Shown here piece after piece: positions 32,701 through 42,124 of a stretch of DNA of 45,336 nucleotides; the first letter of the stretch is position 1; each line of letters opens with the position of its first letter. A program made the position numbers and the translations under genes. Source of the stretch: Eubacteriales bacterium (GTDB taxonomy: Bacteria; Bacillota; Clostridia; Saccharofermentanales; DTU023); the NCBI GenBank assembly GCA_030537595.1, contig JAUNVR010000005.1:1-45336 (forward strand), written 5' to 3'. The notes beneath the pieces were generated by a model. It saw nothing but the letters and a program-made list of their open reading frames with translations, made no database searches and had not been told where the DNA came from.

Positions 32701-34017
32701 ATGAAGAAGAGATTTAGATATCAGCATAAGATGGGGCGGATGGCCTTGAAAGCTCTTTGCTCTTGCTTGGTAATTGTCCTTTGCCTAGGTCTTTTTGCCT
32801 GCTCCTCGAGAGGGCAGGGCGTGGCCAAAAATGAACTTTTTCCTTTTAGCTACAATCGTGATGGCAAGCTTAGCTCAGTTTCTTTAGTCCAGGCGATTGT
32901 CGCCGCCTTGAATTCTGACCTACCCGCCCAGCGGATTTATGAGAGCTTTAATGCGAAGCACTTACGCAATCTTTCGGCCGATGAGTTTTGTCGCTATATC
33001 GAGGCCTTACGTCCTCAGAAAAGCATTCGGATTGAGAGCATCGACCGCCTGGGCGAGGAAGCTGAATTTGAATTAAGGCTTGAAATCGACCAGCGGATGC
33101 CTCTTTTAATGGACGGGACAGAGCACTCAATTTTCTTTTATTTAAATTATGTCGATTCTGAGTCCGATCTAGGTCAGATGCTTTTGGCCGTGCAATTAAC
33201 GGACGAAGGCGAGCCTTATCTCGATGGTGATTGGGTGCGCGCGATACTGCGTTTACACGATTTCAGTGAGCTCTATTTCACGGCAATCGATGAGGGCGAT
33301 GAAGCTGCATTAAGCTGGCTTTTAGCCAATGGTAAGCAGGATTTTCGAGAAGGTGATCCCTTTGTCCTAAGTGCCAAGAAGGCGAAGCAGCTGATTCAGT
33401 ATTACAAGCGGAAAATTATTGGTGGCGCTAGTAAAAGTAGCTGCGATTACCTCTTGCCCGGCCGCGCGAAGTTTTCCCAAAAATATCAAATCAATCAGGT
33501 CCTGACTGGGGAAAGACAGCTCGAAATTCGCGAGGAAAAAGGGATTTTAAACATTCACGAGCAGTTGACGGAACCTCTCCGTTCAGTTGATCGCAATCTC
33601 TATGTCCAAGATGAGCGAGTTTTACCGACGACGTATAGTGGGAGCCTCCATTTCTACCGCTCAGAAGAATTGAGCAAAAAGCTAGGTAGTCTCCGCCGCG
33701 TTTACTATGACAATCCGGATAACACGAGAGAATTTAAGGCTGAATATCTAGGCATCTGCTTTACGGTCGATGGTGAATATGACCATAAGAGTAGAACTTG
33801 GTCCGGCGAGATCACCGAAATTGACGTCAGCTCTCCGCGCTTCCGCTTTGGCCCAGATTTAAAGGTGGGCCTATCTGCCTATGATTTCTTTTTAATCTAT
33901 CCCTTTGCGCCGGAGTCGAACTATACGATGGAGTCTTCCTTCCTCAGAGGCACCTTGGCTATGACGGTGCAAATTGAAGACGATAAGATTGTGAGACTGA
34001 TTTGGCAGTATCGTTAA
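32701..34017 (+). CDS. Lipoprotein of unknown function
   Basis: At 438 residues it has a lipoprotein signal with hydrophobic core LVIVLCLGLFAC (lipobox Cys C34), so it is likely exported and membrane-anchored. The mature part is mixed alpha/beta with no domain I recognise. It contains two similar-sized halves joined near residue 235. The start at 32701 has no good ribosome-binding site; in-frame ATGs at residues 11 and 14 are alternatives that still leave a signal sequence. It follows sigH by 64 bases and precedes the tig promoter. It may be cotranscribed with sigH. Confidence 0.7.
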   Translation: MKKRFRYQHKMGRMALKALCSCLVIVLCLGLFACSSRGQGVAKNELFPFSYNRDGKLSSVSLVQAIVAALNSDLPAQRIYESFNAKHLRNLSADEFCRYIEALRPQKSIRIESIDRLGEEAEFELRLEIDQRMPLLMDGTEHSIFFYLNYVDSESDLGQMLLAVQLTDEGEPYLDGDWVRAILRLHDFSELYFTAIDEGDEAALSWLLANGKQDFREGDPFVLSAKKAKQLIQYYKRKIIGGASKSSCDYLLPGRAKFSQKYQINQVLTGERQLEIREEKGILNIHEQLTEPLRSVDRNLYVQDERVLPTTYSGSLHFYRSEELSKKLGSLRRVYYDNPDNTREFKAEYLGICFTVDGEYDHKSRTWSGEITEIDVSSPRFRFGPDLKVGLSAYDFFLIYPFAPESNYTMESSFLRGTLAMTVQIEDDKIVRLIWQYR

Positions 34018-34058
34018 AGCCAAAGATTAGTCACGGTAATTACATAAAAGCGCGCTAA

Positions 34059-34088
34059 TTGGCGGCTCGAAAAGATAAATGCTATACT
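34059..34088 (+). promoter_or_regulatory. Promoter of the tig-clp group
   Basis: TTGGCG (34059-34064), an 18-base spacer, TATACT (34083-34088) with an extended TGC just before it. The start near 34095 leaves a short leader with AGGAGG at 34111-34116. Confidence 0.65.
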
Positions 34089-34121
34089 TCCTTAGATACG
34101 CCTATTTTTCAGGAGGTCAAG

Positions 34122-35486
34122 ATGACACACAGCGTTGAGAAACATGAAGACAATACTCTAACAATTACAGTGGAAATCTCCCCGGAAGAGTTTTCCAAAG
34201 CCCTGGACAAAGCTTTCAAGAAACATCGCAATGAGTTCCAGATTGACGGATTCCGTAAGGGTAAGGCCCCGAAAAACGTCATTTTCAGTCGCTATGGCGA
34301 AGCTATGTTCTACGAAGAAGCACTCGAGCACTCAGTTCCCGATGCCTATCGTGAAGCAGTTGAAAAAGAGGCCATTGAGCCTTATAGCCAACCCCGCTTT
34401 GAGGTCAAGGACTGCAGCTCTAAAGCAGGTGCGACAGTTGAGGCCAAGATTGCGGTCAAGCCAGAAATCGAAGTCAAAGATTACTTTGGCGTTAAAGCCT
34501 ACCGTCCACCGGTCGAGATTTCTGCTGAGCGAATTGAAAACGAATTAAAGGCCAAGCAGAAGCAGCTCGCAAGAATGCTGACTGTTGAAGATGAGCCTGT
34601 TAGCGACGGCGACACAGTTATTATCGACTATGCCGGCTTTGTTGGTGACGATCAATTCCCAGGTGGAACTGCTGAACAGCAAGAGTTGGTAATCGGTTCA
34701 AAGACCTTTATTCCAGGCTTTGAAGAGCAAATTATCGGGGCCAAAAAGGGCTCAGATATTGAGGTTAAAGTCACCTTCCCTGAGGATTATGGACATGAAG
34801 ACCTGGCTGGAAAAGAAGCTATCTTCAAGGTTCACCTGCATGAAATTAAGCGGGAAGAATTGCCGGAAATTGACGACGAATTCATCAAAGATATTGATGA
34901 TGAGTGCGATACAGTAGAAGAGTATAAAGAAAAGATTAAAAAAGATCTCGAGGCGGTAGACCAAGATCAGGCCGATCAGTTCTTTGAAAATGAAATCTTG
35001 CGTCAGATTGTTGAGGGCGTAGCTGCTGAAGTTCCGGCCTTTGCAATTGAAGACGAGGTTGAGAAGATTCTCGAGGAAGAGAATCAAAAGCTCAGCTATT
35101 ATGGCTTGAGCCTAGAGAAATACTTAGAAATTGTTGGTCAGACCCTGGCGGATTTCCGCAAGGATAAGGCTGAGATTGCCAGACGTCGCTTGCTTTCAAC
35201 CCTAGTAGTTGATCAGATTGCAGAGCAGGAGAAGGTCGAGCTGAGCGAGGAAGATTACGAGAGTGAGTTCTCACGCTTGGCCGAAGAATATCAGATGGAA
35301 GTCGCAAAGCTTAAATTGAGCTTTGATAACCAGGATGGCAGAGAGATGTTAAAGCCTGGCATTATCCGTCGTAAAACTATGGAGCTTTTGGTCGAGAAGG
35401 CTGAGCCGACCGATCAGAAACCTGATTTCTTACTCGAAGAGGAAGCTGCCGAAGAGGGTGCTGAAGAAGCGAGCGAAGAAGCTTAA
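34122..35486 (+). CDS. tig: Trigger factor
   Basis: Trigger factor is the ribosome-bound chaperone and peptidyl-prolyl isomerase that meets nascent chains at the exit tunnel. The 454-residue product starts at 34122, with AGGAGG 5 bases upstream; an in-frame ATG at 34059 falls in the promoter. The N-terminal ribosome-binding domain has the signature GFRKGKAPKNVI (G-F-R-x-G-x-x-P). A central FKBP-type domain (about 150-240) has VIDYAGFVGD and FIPGFEEQIIGAKKG. The C-terminal helical arms follow, ending in a Glu/Ala-rich tail. It precedes clpP and clpX as in many bacteria. Confidence 0.96.
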   Translation: MTHSVEKHEDNTLTITVEISPEEFSKALDKAFKKHRNEFQIDGFRKGKAPKNVIFSRYGEAMFYEEALEHSVPDAYREAVEKEAIEPYSQPRFEVKDCSSKAGATVEAKIAVKPEIEVKDYFGVKAYRPPVEISAERIENELKAKQKQLARMLTVEDEPVSDGDTVIIDYAGFVGDDQFPGGTAEQQELVIGSKTFIPGFEEQIIGAKKGSDIEVKVTFPEDYGHEDLAGKEAIFKVHLHEIKREELPEIDDEFIKDIDDECDTVEEYKEKIKKDLEAVDQDQADQFFENEILRQIVEGVAAEVPAFAIEDEVEKILEEENQKLSYYGLSLEKYLEIVGQTLADFRKDKAEIARRRLLSTLVVDQIAEQEKVELSEEDYESEFSRLAEEYQMEVAKLKLSFDNQDGREMLKPGIIRRKTMELLVEKAEPTDQKPDFLLEEEAAEEGAEEASEEA

Positions 35487-35500
35487 ATAGATGCCTAAGG

Positions 35501-35519
35501 GGGCTAGCTGAGCTAGCCC
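35501..35519 (+). other. Perfect hairpin between tig and clpP
   Basis: GGGCTAGC (35501-35508) pairs with GCTAGCCC (35512-35519) around TGA. No T-run follows, so it probably marks mRNA processing or partial attenuation rather than full termination. It matches neither CIRCE nor a CtsR box. Confidence 0.5.
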
Positions 35520-35579
35520 AAAGTGGCAGTTAAAGCTAGCCGGAATGATAGCTGAAAGGATAAATAGGGATATAGTAAA

Positions 35580-36188
35580 GTGGATAGAAAAGATTTACCG
35601 AGAATGAATCTAGTGCCGATGGTTGTCGAACAGACGAATCGCGGTGAAAGATCATATGATATTTACTCACGCCTGTTAAAGGAAAGAATCATTATTTTAA
35701 GTGATGAAGTCAATCATGTGACTGCCAGCTTAGTTACGGCTCAGCTCCTCTTTTTAGAAGCTGAAGACCCGGAAAAAGATATTCAATTTTATATCAACAG
35801 CCCCGGTGGTGAGGTTTCATCAGGCTTAATGATTTACGACACCATGCAGTACATTAAGGCTGACGTGCAAACTATCTGTATGGGTATGGCTGCCTCAATG
35901 GGTGCGGTTCTGCTCGCAGCAGGGACAATTGGTAAGCGCTTTGCATTGCCGAATGCTGAGATTATGATTCACCAACCTTCAGGTGGAGCCCAAGGTCAGG
36001 CGACTGATATTCATATCGCAGCAGAGCATATCCTGCGCAGCCGTCACCGCCTGAATAGAATCCTGGCTGACCGCTGTAAGCAGCCAATTGAGGTAATTGA
36101 ACGCGAAACCGAGCGCGATAATTGGTTGGATGCCAATGAGGCTCTGGAATTCGGGATTATCGACAAGATTATGGAGAAGAGGGACTAA
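35580..36188 (+). CDS. clpP: ATP-dependent Clp protease proteolytic subunit
   Basis: ClpP forms the 14-subunit proteolytic chamber used with ClpX and other unfoldases. The 202 residues carry the triad S106 ([12 protein letters not shown]), H131 ([10 protein letters not shown]) and D180 (ERDNW). The N terminus [20 protein letters not shown] is typical, preceded by eight residues from a GTG start at 35580; GGGA lies about 10 bases upstream. ATG at residue 9 is an alternative start. The stop is one base from the clpX start codon. Confidence 0.95.
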   Translation: MDRKDLPRMNLVPMVVEQTNRGERSYDIYSRLLKERIIILSDEVNHVTASLVTAQLLFLEAEDPEKDIQFYINSPGGEVSSGLMIYDTMQYIKADVQTICMGMAASMGAVLLAAGTIGKRFALPNAEIMIHQPSGGAQGQATDIHIAAEHILRSRHRLNRILADRCKQPIEVIERETERDNWLDANEALEFGIIDKIMEKRD

Positions 36189-36189
36189 G

Positions 36190-37509
36190 ATGCCGGATCA
36201 GCGCAAAAAGTCCGAAATTGCCTGCTCATTTTGCGGCAAGAAAGAATCCGAAGTTGATCGGATGATTGTCGGGCCTGGCGTTTATATTTGCAATGAATGC
36301 GTGATGGCCTGCGACTCGATTCTCGAGAACGATCTTTTTTTCGGCGATGATAGCAGTGATGATTTAACTGAGGCAGCACCGCAGCTGATGAGTCCGCAAG
36401 AGATTCATGAGGCCCTTAACGAGTATGTAATCGGTCAAGAAGATGCGAAGAAGGTTTTAGCAGTTTCAGTTTACAATCACTATAAGAGAGTTTTAGCTGA
36501 ACGCCTACTACCTGAGGCTGATGGAATTGAAGTTGAGCTGCAAAAAACTAACGTTCTACTTTTAGGCCCGACTGGTTCTGGTAAGACACTTTTAGCACAG
36601 ACTTTGGCCCGTCTTTTGGATGTGCCTTTTGCAATTGCCGATGCTACAGCACTGACTGAAGCCGGTTATGTCGGCGAAGATGTGGAAAATATCTTGCTCA
36701 GACTGATTCAGGCTGCCGACTACGATATGGAGCGGGCCGAACGCGGGATTATTTATGTCGATGAGATCGATAAAATTAGCCGGCGCTCAGATAACCCTTC
36801 GATCACTCGGGACGTCAGCGGCGAGGGCGTTCAACAGGCGCTGTTAAAAATTCTGGAGGGCTCAGTTGTGAACGTGCCGCCGCAGGGTGGTAGAAAGCAT
36901 CCCCATCAGGATTTTATTCCAATCGACACGAATCAGATTCTCTTTATTCTCGGCGGGGCCTTTGATGGCCTAGAGAAGATTATCCAAGACCGTGTTGGCA
37001 AGGGCTCGATCGGCTTTGGCGCGAAGCTTGGCAAGTACAACGAAGAGCTCGAAGGCTCACTTTTAGCCAAGGTCTTGCCAGAGGACTTGTTAAAGTTCGG
37101 CCTAATCCCGGAGTTTATCGGGCGAGTGCCGATGATTGTACCTTTAGAGGAATTGGATAAGGAAAGTCTGATTCATATTTTAACCGAACCTAAAAATGCC
37201 TTAATCAAGCAGTACCAAAAATTGCTCGAGTACGATGAATGTGAGCTGAGCTTCACCGATGAAGCCATAGCGACTATTGCGGAACAGGCTCTGGAATTGA
37301 AAACCGGGGCACGTGGTCTGCGTTCAGTACTCGAAAAATTGATGATTGAAATCATGTACGAAGTCCCCTCCAGGGGCAATATCGCAAAGGTTGAAATCAC
37401 CGAGGCGGTAGTGCGTGGTGAGGCAGAAGTAGAATATATTTTAAAGTCTGCAGGGCAGAATAAAGGCTCAAAAAAGGCCAAGACTAAAGAAGTCGAAGCC
37501 GGTGCCTAG
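36190..37509 (+). CDS. clpX: ATP-dependent Clp protease unfoldase subunit
   Basis: ClpX recognises, unfolds and feeds substrates to ClpP. The 439-residue product starts at the ATG at 36190; a frame opening at 36097 lies inside clpP. The N-terminal zinc domain has C12, C15, C34 and C37 ([18 protein letters not shown]). The AAA+ core has Walker [17 protein letters not shown], Walker [11 protein letters not shown], the GYVGEDVE pore loop, and the sensor 2 region [10 protein letters not shown]. The RKH-type loop ([10 protein letters not shown]) is present. A Lys/Glu-rich tail ends the protein. Confidence 0.97.
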   Translation: MPDQRKKSEIACSFCGKKESEVDRMIVGPGVYICNECVMACDSILENDLFFGDDSSDDLTEAAPQLMSPQEIHEALNEYVIGQEDAKKVLAVSVYNHYKRVLAERLLPEADGIEVELQKTNVLLLGPTGSGKTLLAQTLARLLDVPFAIADATALTEAGYVGEDVENILLRLIQAADYDMERAERGIIYVDEIDKISRRSDNPSITRDVSGEGVQQALLKILEGSVVNVPPQGGRKHPHQDFIPIDTNQILFILGGAFDGLEKIIQDRVGKGSIGFGAKLGKYNEELEGSLLAKVLPEDLLKFGLIPEFIGRVPMIVPLEELDKESLIHILTEPKNALIKQYQKLLEYDECELSFTDEAIATIAEQALELKTGARGLRSVLEKLMIEIMYEVPSRGNIAKVEITEAVVRGEAEVEYILKSAGQNKGSKKAKTKEVEAGA

Positions 37510-37524
37510 AGCGGAGTAGGGTGT

Positions 37525-38097
37525 ATGGATCTGGAAAGAATTGAAAAGGCGGTCAGGGAGATCCTGATTGCAATTGGCGAAGACCCCGACCGGGCCGGTC
37601 TCCTCGAGACCCCGGCCAGAGTCGCAAGAATGTACCAGGAAGTCTGTTCAGGTCTTCATAGTGATGTCTGGGAAAAGATTAAAGTCTTTGATGAACCAGG
37701 TAATGACGAGATGATTTTAGTTGGTGAAATACCCTTCTATTCACTTTGTGAGCATCATTTGCTTCCCTTTATTGGTAAGGCCCACGTGATTTATATACCA
37801 CGTAAGGGTCGGATCTTAGGGCTGAGTAAGATTGCTCGAATTGTGGACCATTGCGCACGGCGCCCACAGCTTCAGGAACGTCTGACCTCAGAGGTTGCGG
37901 ATCTAATTATGGAAGCAGTCGACCCCTACGGGGTTGCAGTGGTAATGGAAGCTGAGCATCTTTGCATGACCATGCGTGGCGTTAAGAAGCCAGGTTCACG
38001 GACTGTGACTTCGGCACTGAGAGGCATTTGCCGCAGCAACGAGAAGACGCGCCAGGAAGCTCTGGCCTTAATCGGCCAAAGCCGCAACGGCAGATAA
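37525..38097 (+). CDS. folE: GTP cyclohydrolase I
   Basis: It opens and rearranges GTP to dihydroneopterin triphosphate, the first step of folate synthesis. The 190 residues show [20 protein letters not shown] with zinc ligands C75 and H78, [20 protein letters not shown], and [17 protein letters not shown] with the third ligand C147. It follows clpX by 15 bases and precedes the folB-folK fusion. Confidence 0.96.
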   Translation: MDLERIEKAVREILIAIGEDPDRAGLLETPARVARMYQEVCSGLHSDVWEKIKVFDEPGNDEMILVGEIPFYSLCEHHLLPFIGKAHVIYIPRKGRILGLSKIARIVDHCARRPQLQERLTSEVADLIMEAVDPYGVAVVMEAEHLCMTMRGVKKPGSRTVTSALRGICRSNEKTRQEALALIGQSRNGR

Positions 38098-38207
38098 GTT
38101 AAGTCGCTAATTGAGCTGGCAGGATTGGCCAGTTTTAAAGTCAAGCTTCAACTGCTTTCGCTCAGGCCAAAGCAGGGCGGGAGCGTGCAGGGATAGTAGG
38201 ATTAAGA

Positions 38208-39080
38208 ATGACTCCAGTAGCTTATAAAGATAGTGACAGAATCGAGATGCGGGGGCTAAAATTCTTTAGCCATATCGGCTATTTCGACTTCGAGCAGGAA
38301 AATGGACAGAATTTTCTAATCGACTTGAGTTATGAGATTGGTCAGCCTCCTGCAACACTGAATGACTGTTTAGAAGACAGTGTAAGTTACGCCGATGTCT
38401 ACACATTCATTGCTGAATTTATGGCTAAGGCCAGGCATCGCTTAATCGAATATGCCGCTTCGGAGCTAATTTCAGAGCTCTTTCAAGCCTTCCCAGCAAT
38501 TCAAGCTATTGAGCTAAGTCTAGCAAAGCCGGAGGCCCCAATTAAGGGCGAGTTCGAGGCGATGGCCTTTACTCTTTATCGCAGGCGCTGGACAGAAATT
38601 GCAATAGGGCTAGGTGGGAATCTCGGGCCGGTGCGCGAGAACCTCGGCCTGGCCGTCCAGCAGCTCTATCAAGATCCGCTCTTTCGCAAGCAACGTGTGT
38701 CATCTATTTATCGCTCCAAGGCCTGGGGCGTAAGGGATCAAGCGGATTTTTTGAATGCGGTTCTCCTAGCAGAAACCAAGCTTAGCCCCTGGGCGCTCCT
38801 CGATTATTTAAAGAGCATCGAAAAAGAGCTCGGTCGCCAAAAGAGCAGGCGTTGGGGTGAGCGTGCGATTGACTTAGATGTCTTAAGCTACGGCGAACTG
38901 AGACTAGAGAGTCCGAAGCTAAGTATTCCCCACCTCAGCATGGAGCAGCGGCCTTTCGTGCTCTTGCCTCTCGCAGAAGTCAAAACTGGCCTAATTCCTA
39001 CTGAACGCCAGCTGGAATGGGTAGGTCTAGAGCTGCTTGACCGCTTCAATAATTTTGAGTGCCAGGTCCGAGTCGAGTGA
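38208..39080 (+). CDS. folBK: Bifunctional dihydroneopterin aldolase/HPPK (FolB-FolK fusion)
   Basis: One 290-residue chain carries two folate enzymes. Residues about 8-127 are FolB (RIEMRGLKFFSHIGYFDFEQ, VSYADVY, LAKPEAPI), which converts dihydroneopterin to hydroxymethyl-dihydropterin. Residues about 130-285 are FolK (IAIGLGGNLGPVRENL, FLNAVLLAET, RRWGERAIDLDVLSYG), which pyrophosphorylates it. Successive steps on one protein may channel substrate. It lies 110 bases after folE. folP (dihydropteroate synthase) is not in the window. Such fusions are known in Bacillota and plants/fungi. Confidence 0.93.
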   Translation: MTPVAYKDSDRIEMRGLKFFSHIGYFDFEQENGQNFLIDLSYEIGQPPATLNDCLEDSVSYADVYTFIAEFMAKARHRLIEYAASELISELFQAFPAIQAIELSLAKPEAPIKGEFEAMAFTLYRRRWTEIAIGLGGNLGPVRENLGLAVQQLYQDPLFRKQRVSSIYRSKAWGVRDQADFLNAVLLAETKLSPWALLDYLKSIEKELGRQKSRRWGERAIDLDVLSYGELRLESPKLSIPHLSMEQRPFVLLPLAEVKTGLIPTERQLEWVGLELLDRFNNFECQVRVE

Positions 39081-39103
39081 GCTGGGGCTAAAGAGGAGTA
39101 AAG

Positions 39104-39733
39104 ATGAGCGAAGAAGTAGAAAAAAAGATTAATAAAACCCAAATCGGAGATGGTCCCCAAAAAGCCGCAGCAAGCGGAGCTAAGGCTAAGTCGGAGCGCG
39201 AGACTAAGTTTGCGCCCAATCGCCAGGGCAAGAAGCGCAATAGAAAGAAAACGCAAAAGCAAGATAATCAAGCTAAGCCCAAAGCTGAGAAAGGCAATTT
39301 CAAGCCTGAGAATAAGCAGCAGAAACGGCGCAATAAGTTTAAAGCTAAGCCTGCTAATAATGAGCAGAAAAACGAGCGCGGAGATAGCAAGAAAAAGAAT
39401 CTGAGCCAAGGAGCTAAGCCAGAGAATAAGGCTGGCGAGAAGCAGCAGGAGCAAGTGAAAAAGTCTCCAAATCAGTCCTTTAAGGCTAAAAACGATAGCG
39501 CTCAAAAATCTCAGGCCAAAGCAGGAAGTAGTAAAAATAATTTCCAGTCTGAAAACAGAAAGAACAAGCGCAGTGATGGGCAAGAGCGAAAGAGCAAGCG
39601 GCTTCTGAGCTTTACAGCCGAGAACATGAGTCTTGCAGAGATGGAAGCTGCGAACCAAGCCTTAGAAGCGGAAATTATCGAAGCCATTGACGATATCAAT
39701 ACCTATCCGGAGAAGGCTGATTTCGGCCTCTAG
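39104..39733 (+). CDS. Lys/Gln/Asn-rich disordered protein
   Basis: I do not recognise this 209-residue protein. From about residue 20 to 165 it is low-complexity, built of Lys, Gln, Asn, Glu, Ala, Ser and Arg with almost no hydrophobics. The last 45 residues look ordered: LLSFTAENMSLAEMEAANQA begins a helix that continues with EIIEAIDDI. A good site (GAGGAG, 7 bases before the ATG) and a 23-base gap from folBK argue for a real gene. High charge suggests RNA or ribosome binding, but this is inference. Confidence 0.65.
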   Translation: MSEEVEKKINKTQIGDGPQKAAASGAKAKSERETKFAPNRQGKKRNRKKTQKQDNQAKPKAEKGNFKPENKQQKRRNKFKAKPANNEQKNERGDSKKKNLSQGAKPENKAGEKQQEQVKKSPNQSFKAKNDSAQKSQAKAGSSKNNFQSENRKNKRSDGQERKSKRLLSFTAENMSLAEMEAANQALEAEIIEAIDDINTYPEKADFGL

Positions 39734-39792
39734 ATAGCCGGACTATCAGCTAGTCCACTTGCTCTTTTAGAGTAATTTTAGAAAGCTAAACT

Positions 39793-41319
39793 ATGATCGA
39801 AAAAAGAGAAGGCGAGGGGGTCTTGGAGCTGGCGCTTGACTATGCCAAAATCCAGGCTCAGGCGCCTTTATTTAAGCGTTTAATCGAAGTTTCAGAGCGT
39901 GATGTAAAGGGTTTTCACATGCCTGGAAATCGCGGCGGCAGGGCCTTTCCTCCCGGCTTCAGGACGGGTTGGTCGAGTCTGGAGACAACAGAGCTCGAGG
40001 CCAGCGGTGATGTCCTGAGTGGAAGTGGCGCAGTCGCTGCTGCTGCGGCTAGGGCGGCAGCTTTTGCCGGCTCGGCAGCAAGCCTATTTATCACCCAGGG
40101 TTCGAGTACTGGCCTAATGACAAGTTTAGCCATCTTACGCCACTTTAGTAAACGTGTCCTGCTGCCAAGAACAGTTCATGCAGCAGTCATTCGCGGCCTG
40201 GCCTTACTGGATATGGAAGCGGTTTTTTTACCGCTCGAAGAGCAGCCAGGCCAGCAGTTGCCGCAAATTGACATTACTAATAGCCTCGCCCTAATTGAAG
40301 AGCAGAAAGGGCCAGTCTGTCTACTCTTAACGCGGCCGGACTATTATGGCAGTGTCGTGGATATAACTGAGCTAGTTAAGGCGCTTCGAAAAAGCGGTGG
40401 TTTACTGGCTGTCGATGAAGCCCACGGGGCGCATCTCAGCCTAGGGGCAGCAGAATTTCCTGCAAGCGCGATTTCAGAAGGGGCGGATATTGTCTGCCAA
40501 AGTGCACATAAGACTCTAGCGGCTTTAGCTCCTGCAGCCTTAATCCAAATTGGGCAGAGGGCAGAGGCCGAGTTTAAACTAACTGAGCTGGCCAGACGAG
40601 AATTGCGCCTTTTCCACTCAACTAGTCCCTCCTTTCCAATCGCCGCCTCAATCGATTGGGCCCGCGCCTACTTAGAGCTCTATGGCCTCGCGCAAGTGGA
40701 GCAGCTGACAGTAGCTTTAACTGATTTTGCCCGCGCTTTGCCCGCAGATCTAAAAGTCTTAAATCCCCGGCTCGGGGCAGGTGAATCTGAGCTTAGAGCC
40801 TTTGACCTCCTCCACCTTTTAATTGAGTTTCCTTATTACGCCACGCCTGCACACTGGTCTAAACTGCTTTTGGAAGCAGGGCTCGAGGCTGAGCTCGTGA
40901 GCTTTAATCAGGCCTTATTCCTTTTGGCCCCGGATAGTTCGCGGGCGGATTTAGCAGAGTTGGCCAAGCGTTTAGCACGCTTTAGTGAAATGGCAAAGCT
41001 GAGAAGGCCTGATCTAGAGAGTCAAACTAAGGCTCAAAAGCTAGCAAAGGAAGTTTTTTCAAGCTACACCGAGCTACCCGAGCGCGGACTTTCCTTGCGC
41101 AGGTCGAGGCTTGAAGGAGAAGTCGAGGTAATAGATCTGGAGGCTGCTAGTGGCCGCATAGTTGCGGATTTAATCGCCCCCTATCCGCCAGGGATTCCCC
41201 TGCTTTGGCCGGGCGAGCGTTTGAGCCCTAGACTACTACGACTAATTAGCCAATGCTTGGACTCAGGTTTAGATCTTTTGGGCATTGATCAGCGGAGTTT
41301 AGCGGTGCTGAAGTCTTAG
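39793..41319 (+). CDS. Orn/Lys/Arg decarboxylase-family PLP enzyme, YaaO-like
   Basis: The 508-residue protein is a fold-type I PLP enzyme. FHMPGNRGGRAFP near residue 41 is the family start. TQGSSTGLMTSLAI binds the cofactor phosphate, VDEAHGAH (207-214) stacks the ring, and K240 in QSAHKTLAALAP forms the Schiff base. A C-terminal domain with APYPPGIPLLWPGE follows. Relatives decarboxylate arginine, lysine or ornithine; the substrate here cannot be assigned. The position before tmk-darA-holB-ricT matches yaaO of Bacillus. Confidence 0.85.
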   Translation: MIEKREGEGVLELALDYAKIQAQAPLFKRLIEVSERDVKGFHMPGNRGGRAFPPGFRTGWSSLETTELEASGDVLSGSGAVAAAAARAAAFAGSAASLFITQGSSTGLMTSLAILRHFSKRVLLPRTVHAAVIRGLALLDMEAVFLPLEEQPGQQLPQIDITNSLALIEEQKGPVCLLLTRPDYYGSVVDITELVKALRKSGGLLAVDEAHGAHLSLGAAEFPASAISEGADIVCQSAHKTLAALAPAALIQIGQRAEAEFKLTELARRELRLFHSTSPSFPIAASIDWARAYLELYGLAQVEQLTVALTDFARALPADLKVLNPRLGAGESELRAFDLLHLLIEFPYYATPAHWSKLLLEAGLEAELVSFNQALFLLAPDSSRADLAELAKRLARFSEMAKLRRPDLESQTKAQKLAKEVFSSYTELPERGLSLRRSRLEGEVEVIDLEAASGRIVADLIAPYPPGIPLLWPGERLSPRLLRLISQCLDSGLDLLGIDQRSLAVLKS

Positions 41320-41346
41320 CTCAAAAGCTTTATTTATTTTTTAATG

Positions 41347-41352
41347 TATAAT
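41347..41352 (+). promoter_or_regulatory. Possible -10 element before tmk
   Basis: A perfect TATAAT lies in an AT-rich gap 55 bases before tmk. No convincing -35 was found at 16-18 bases upstream, so the tmk-darA-holB-ricT run might have its own promoter here or be read through from the decarboxylase gene. Confidence 0.35.
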
Positions 41353-41407
41353 ATAAAGGTAAGTAGCTAAGGATTTAGCTCGCAGGAAAGGATCTTAGTT
41401 TTAGACG

Positions 41408-42115
41408 ATGACTTTGAGCTTTAATGACGAAAAAAATCAGCACTTAGATGAGCTAGCATCTGGGCAGCTGGAGCCTAGGCAGAAAAAAGCCGCTCTCTTT
41501 ATTAGCTTTGAGGGTATTGATGGTTGTGGTAAAACCACACAATTGCAGTATTTGAACCAAGCTTTAAAGGCCGAAGGTTACCAGACTCTTTGTCTACGTG
41601 AACCAGGTGGCACTGCGGTAAGTGAGGAGATTCGCGAGCTGCTTCTAGCGAAAGAAGAGCTGGCAATTGATGCACGAACCGAGCTAATGTTGTTTTTAGC
41701 AGCGCGGAGTCAAATCGTGGTAGAGCAGATTAAGCCTGCACTGGAGGCAGGGGTGATTGTGCTCTGTGACCGCTTTGCAGATTCTACCATGGCCTACCAG
41801 GGCTACGGCAGAGGCTTGGAGCTCAGTGAGATACGTGAGCTGAATAACTTTGCTTGTCGAGGTCTAAGTCCGGATCTGACCCTGCTACTAGATTTATCGA
41901 AAGAGCAGTTTATGGCTCGTCTCAGTAAGCGTGAGGCGAGTGAGAAGAATCGTTTTGACAATGAAAGCGTCGAATTCCTAAGTCGAGTTCACCAGGGTTT
42001 TGCTGAATTAGCAGAGCAGGAACCGGAACGCATTAAAAGGGTTTCGACAGCACGAGATAAAGAGCTGAGCCGGCAAGAGATCTTGAGGCTGGTCATGGCA
42101 AAGCTCAGAACCTAG
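41408..42115 (+). CDS. tmk: Thymidylate kinase
   Basis: It phosphorylates dTMP to dTDP. The P-loop GIDGCGKTT sits at 36-44. REPGGTAVSEEIRELLL and DRFADSTMAYQGYGRGL are the substrate and DRY/H-type motifs. The 235-residue frame has about 28 extra residues before the usual FISFEGIDG start; no later ATG fits before the P-loop, so the extension seems real. The darA start follows 10 bases after the stop. Confidence 0.95.
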   Translation: MTLSFNDEKNQHLDELASGQLEPRQKKAALFISFEGIDGCGKTTQLQYLNQALKAEGYQTLCLREPGGTAVSEEIRELLLAKEELAIDARTELMLFLAARSQIVVEQIKPALEAGVIVLCDRFADSTMAYQGYGRGLELSEIRELNNFACRGLSPDLTLLLDLSKEQFMARLSKREASEKNRFDNESVEFLSRVHQGFAELAEQEPERIKRVSTARDKELSRQEILRLVMAKLRT

Positions 42116-42124
42116 GAGGGATTT

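Noticed and set aside
34059-34121. Longer tig start at 34059
   Set aside because: This ATG-containing stretch coincides with the -35 and -10 elements; AGGAGG precedes 34122.
35487-35579. CIRCE or CtsR operator before clpP
   Set aside because: The inverted repeat GGGCTAGC/GCTAGCCC matches neither consensus.
36097-36189. Longer clpX start inside clpP
   Set aside because: It overlaps the clpP coding sequence in another frame; [15 protein letters not shown] at 36190 is the expected N terminus.
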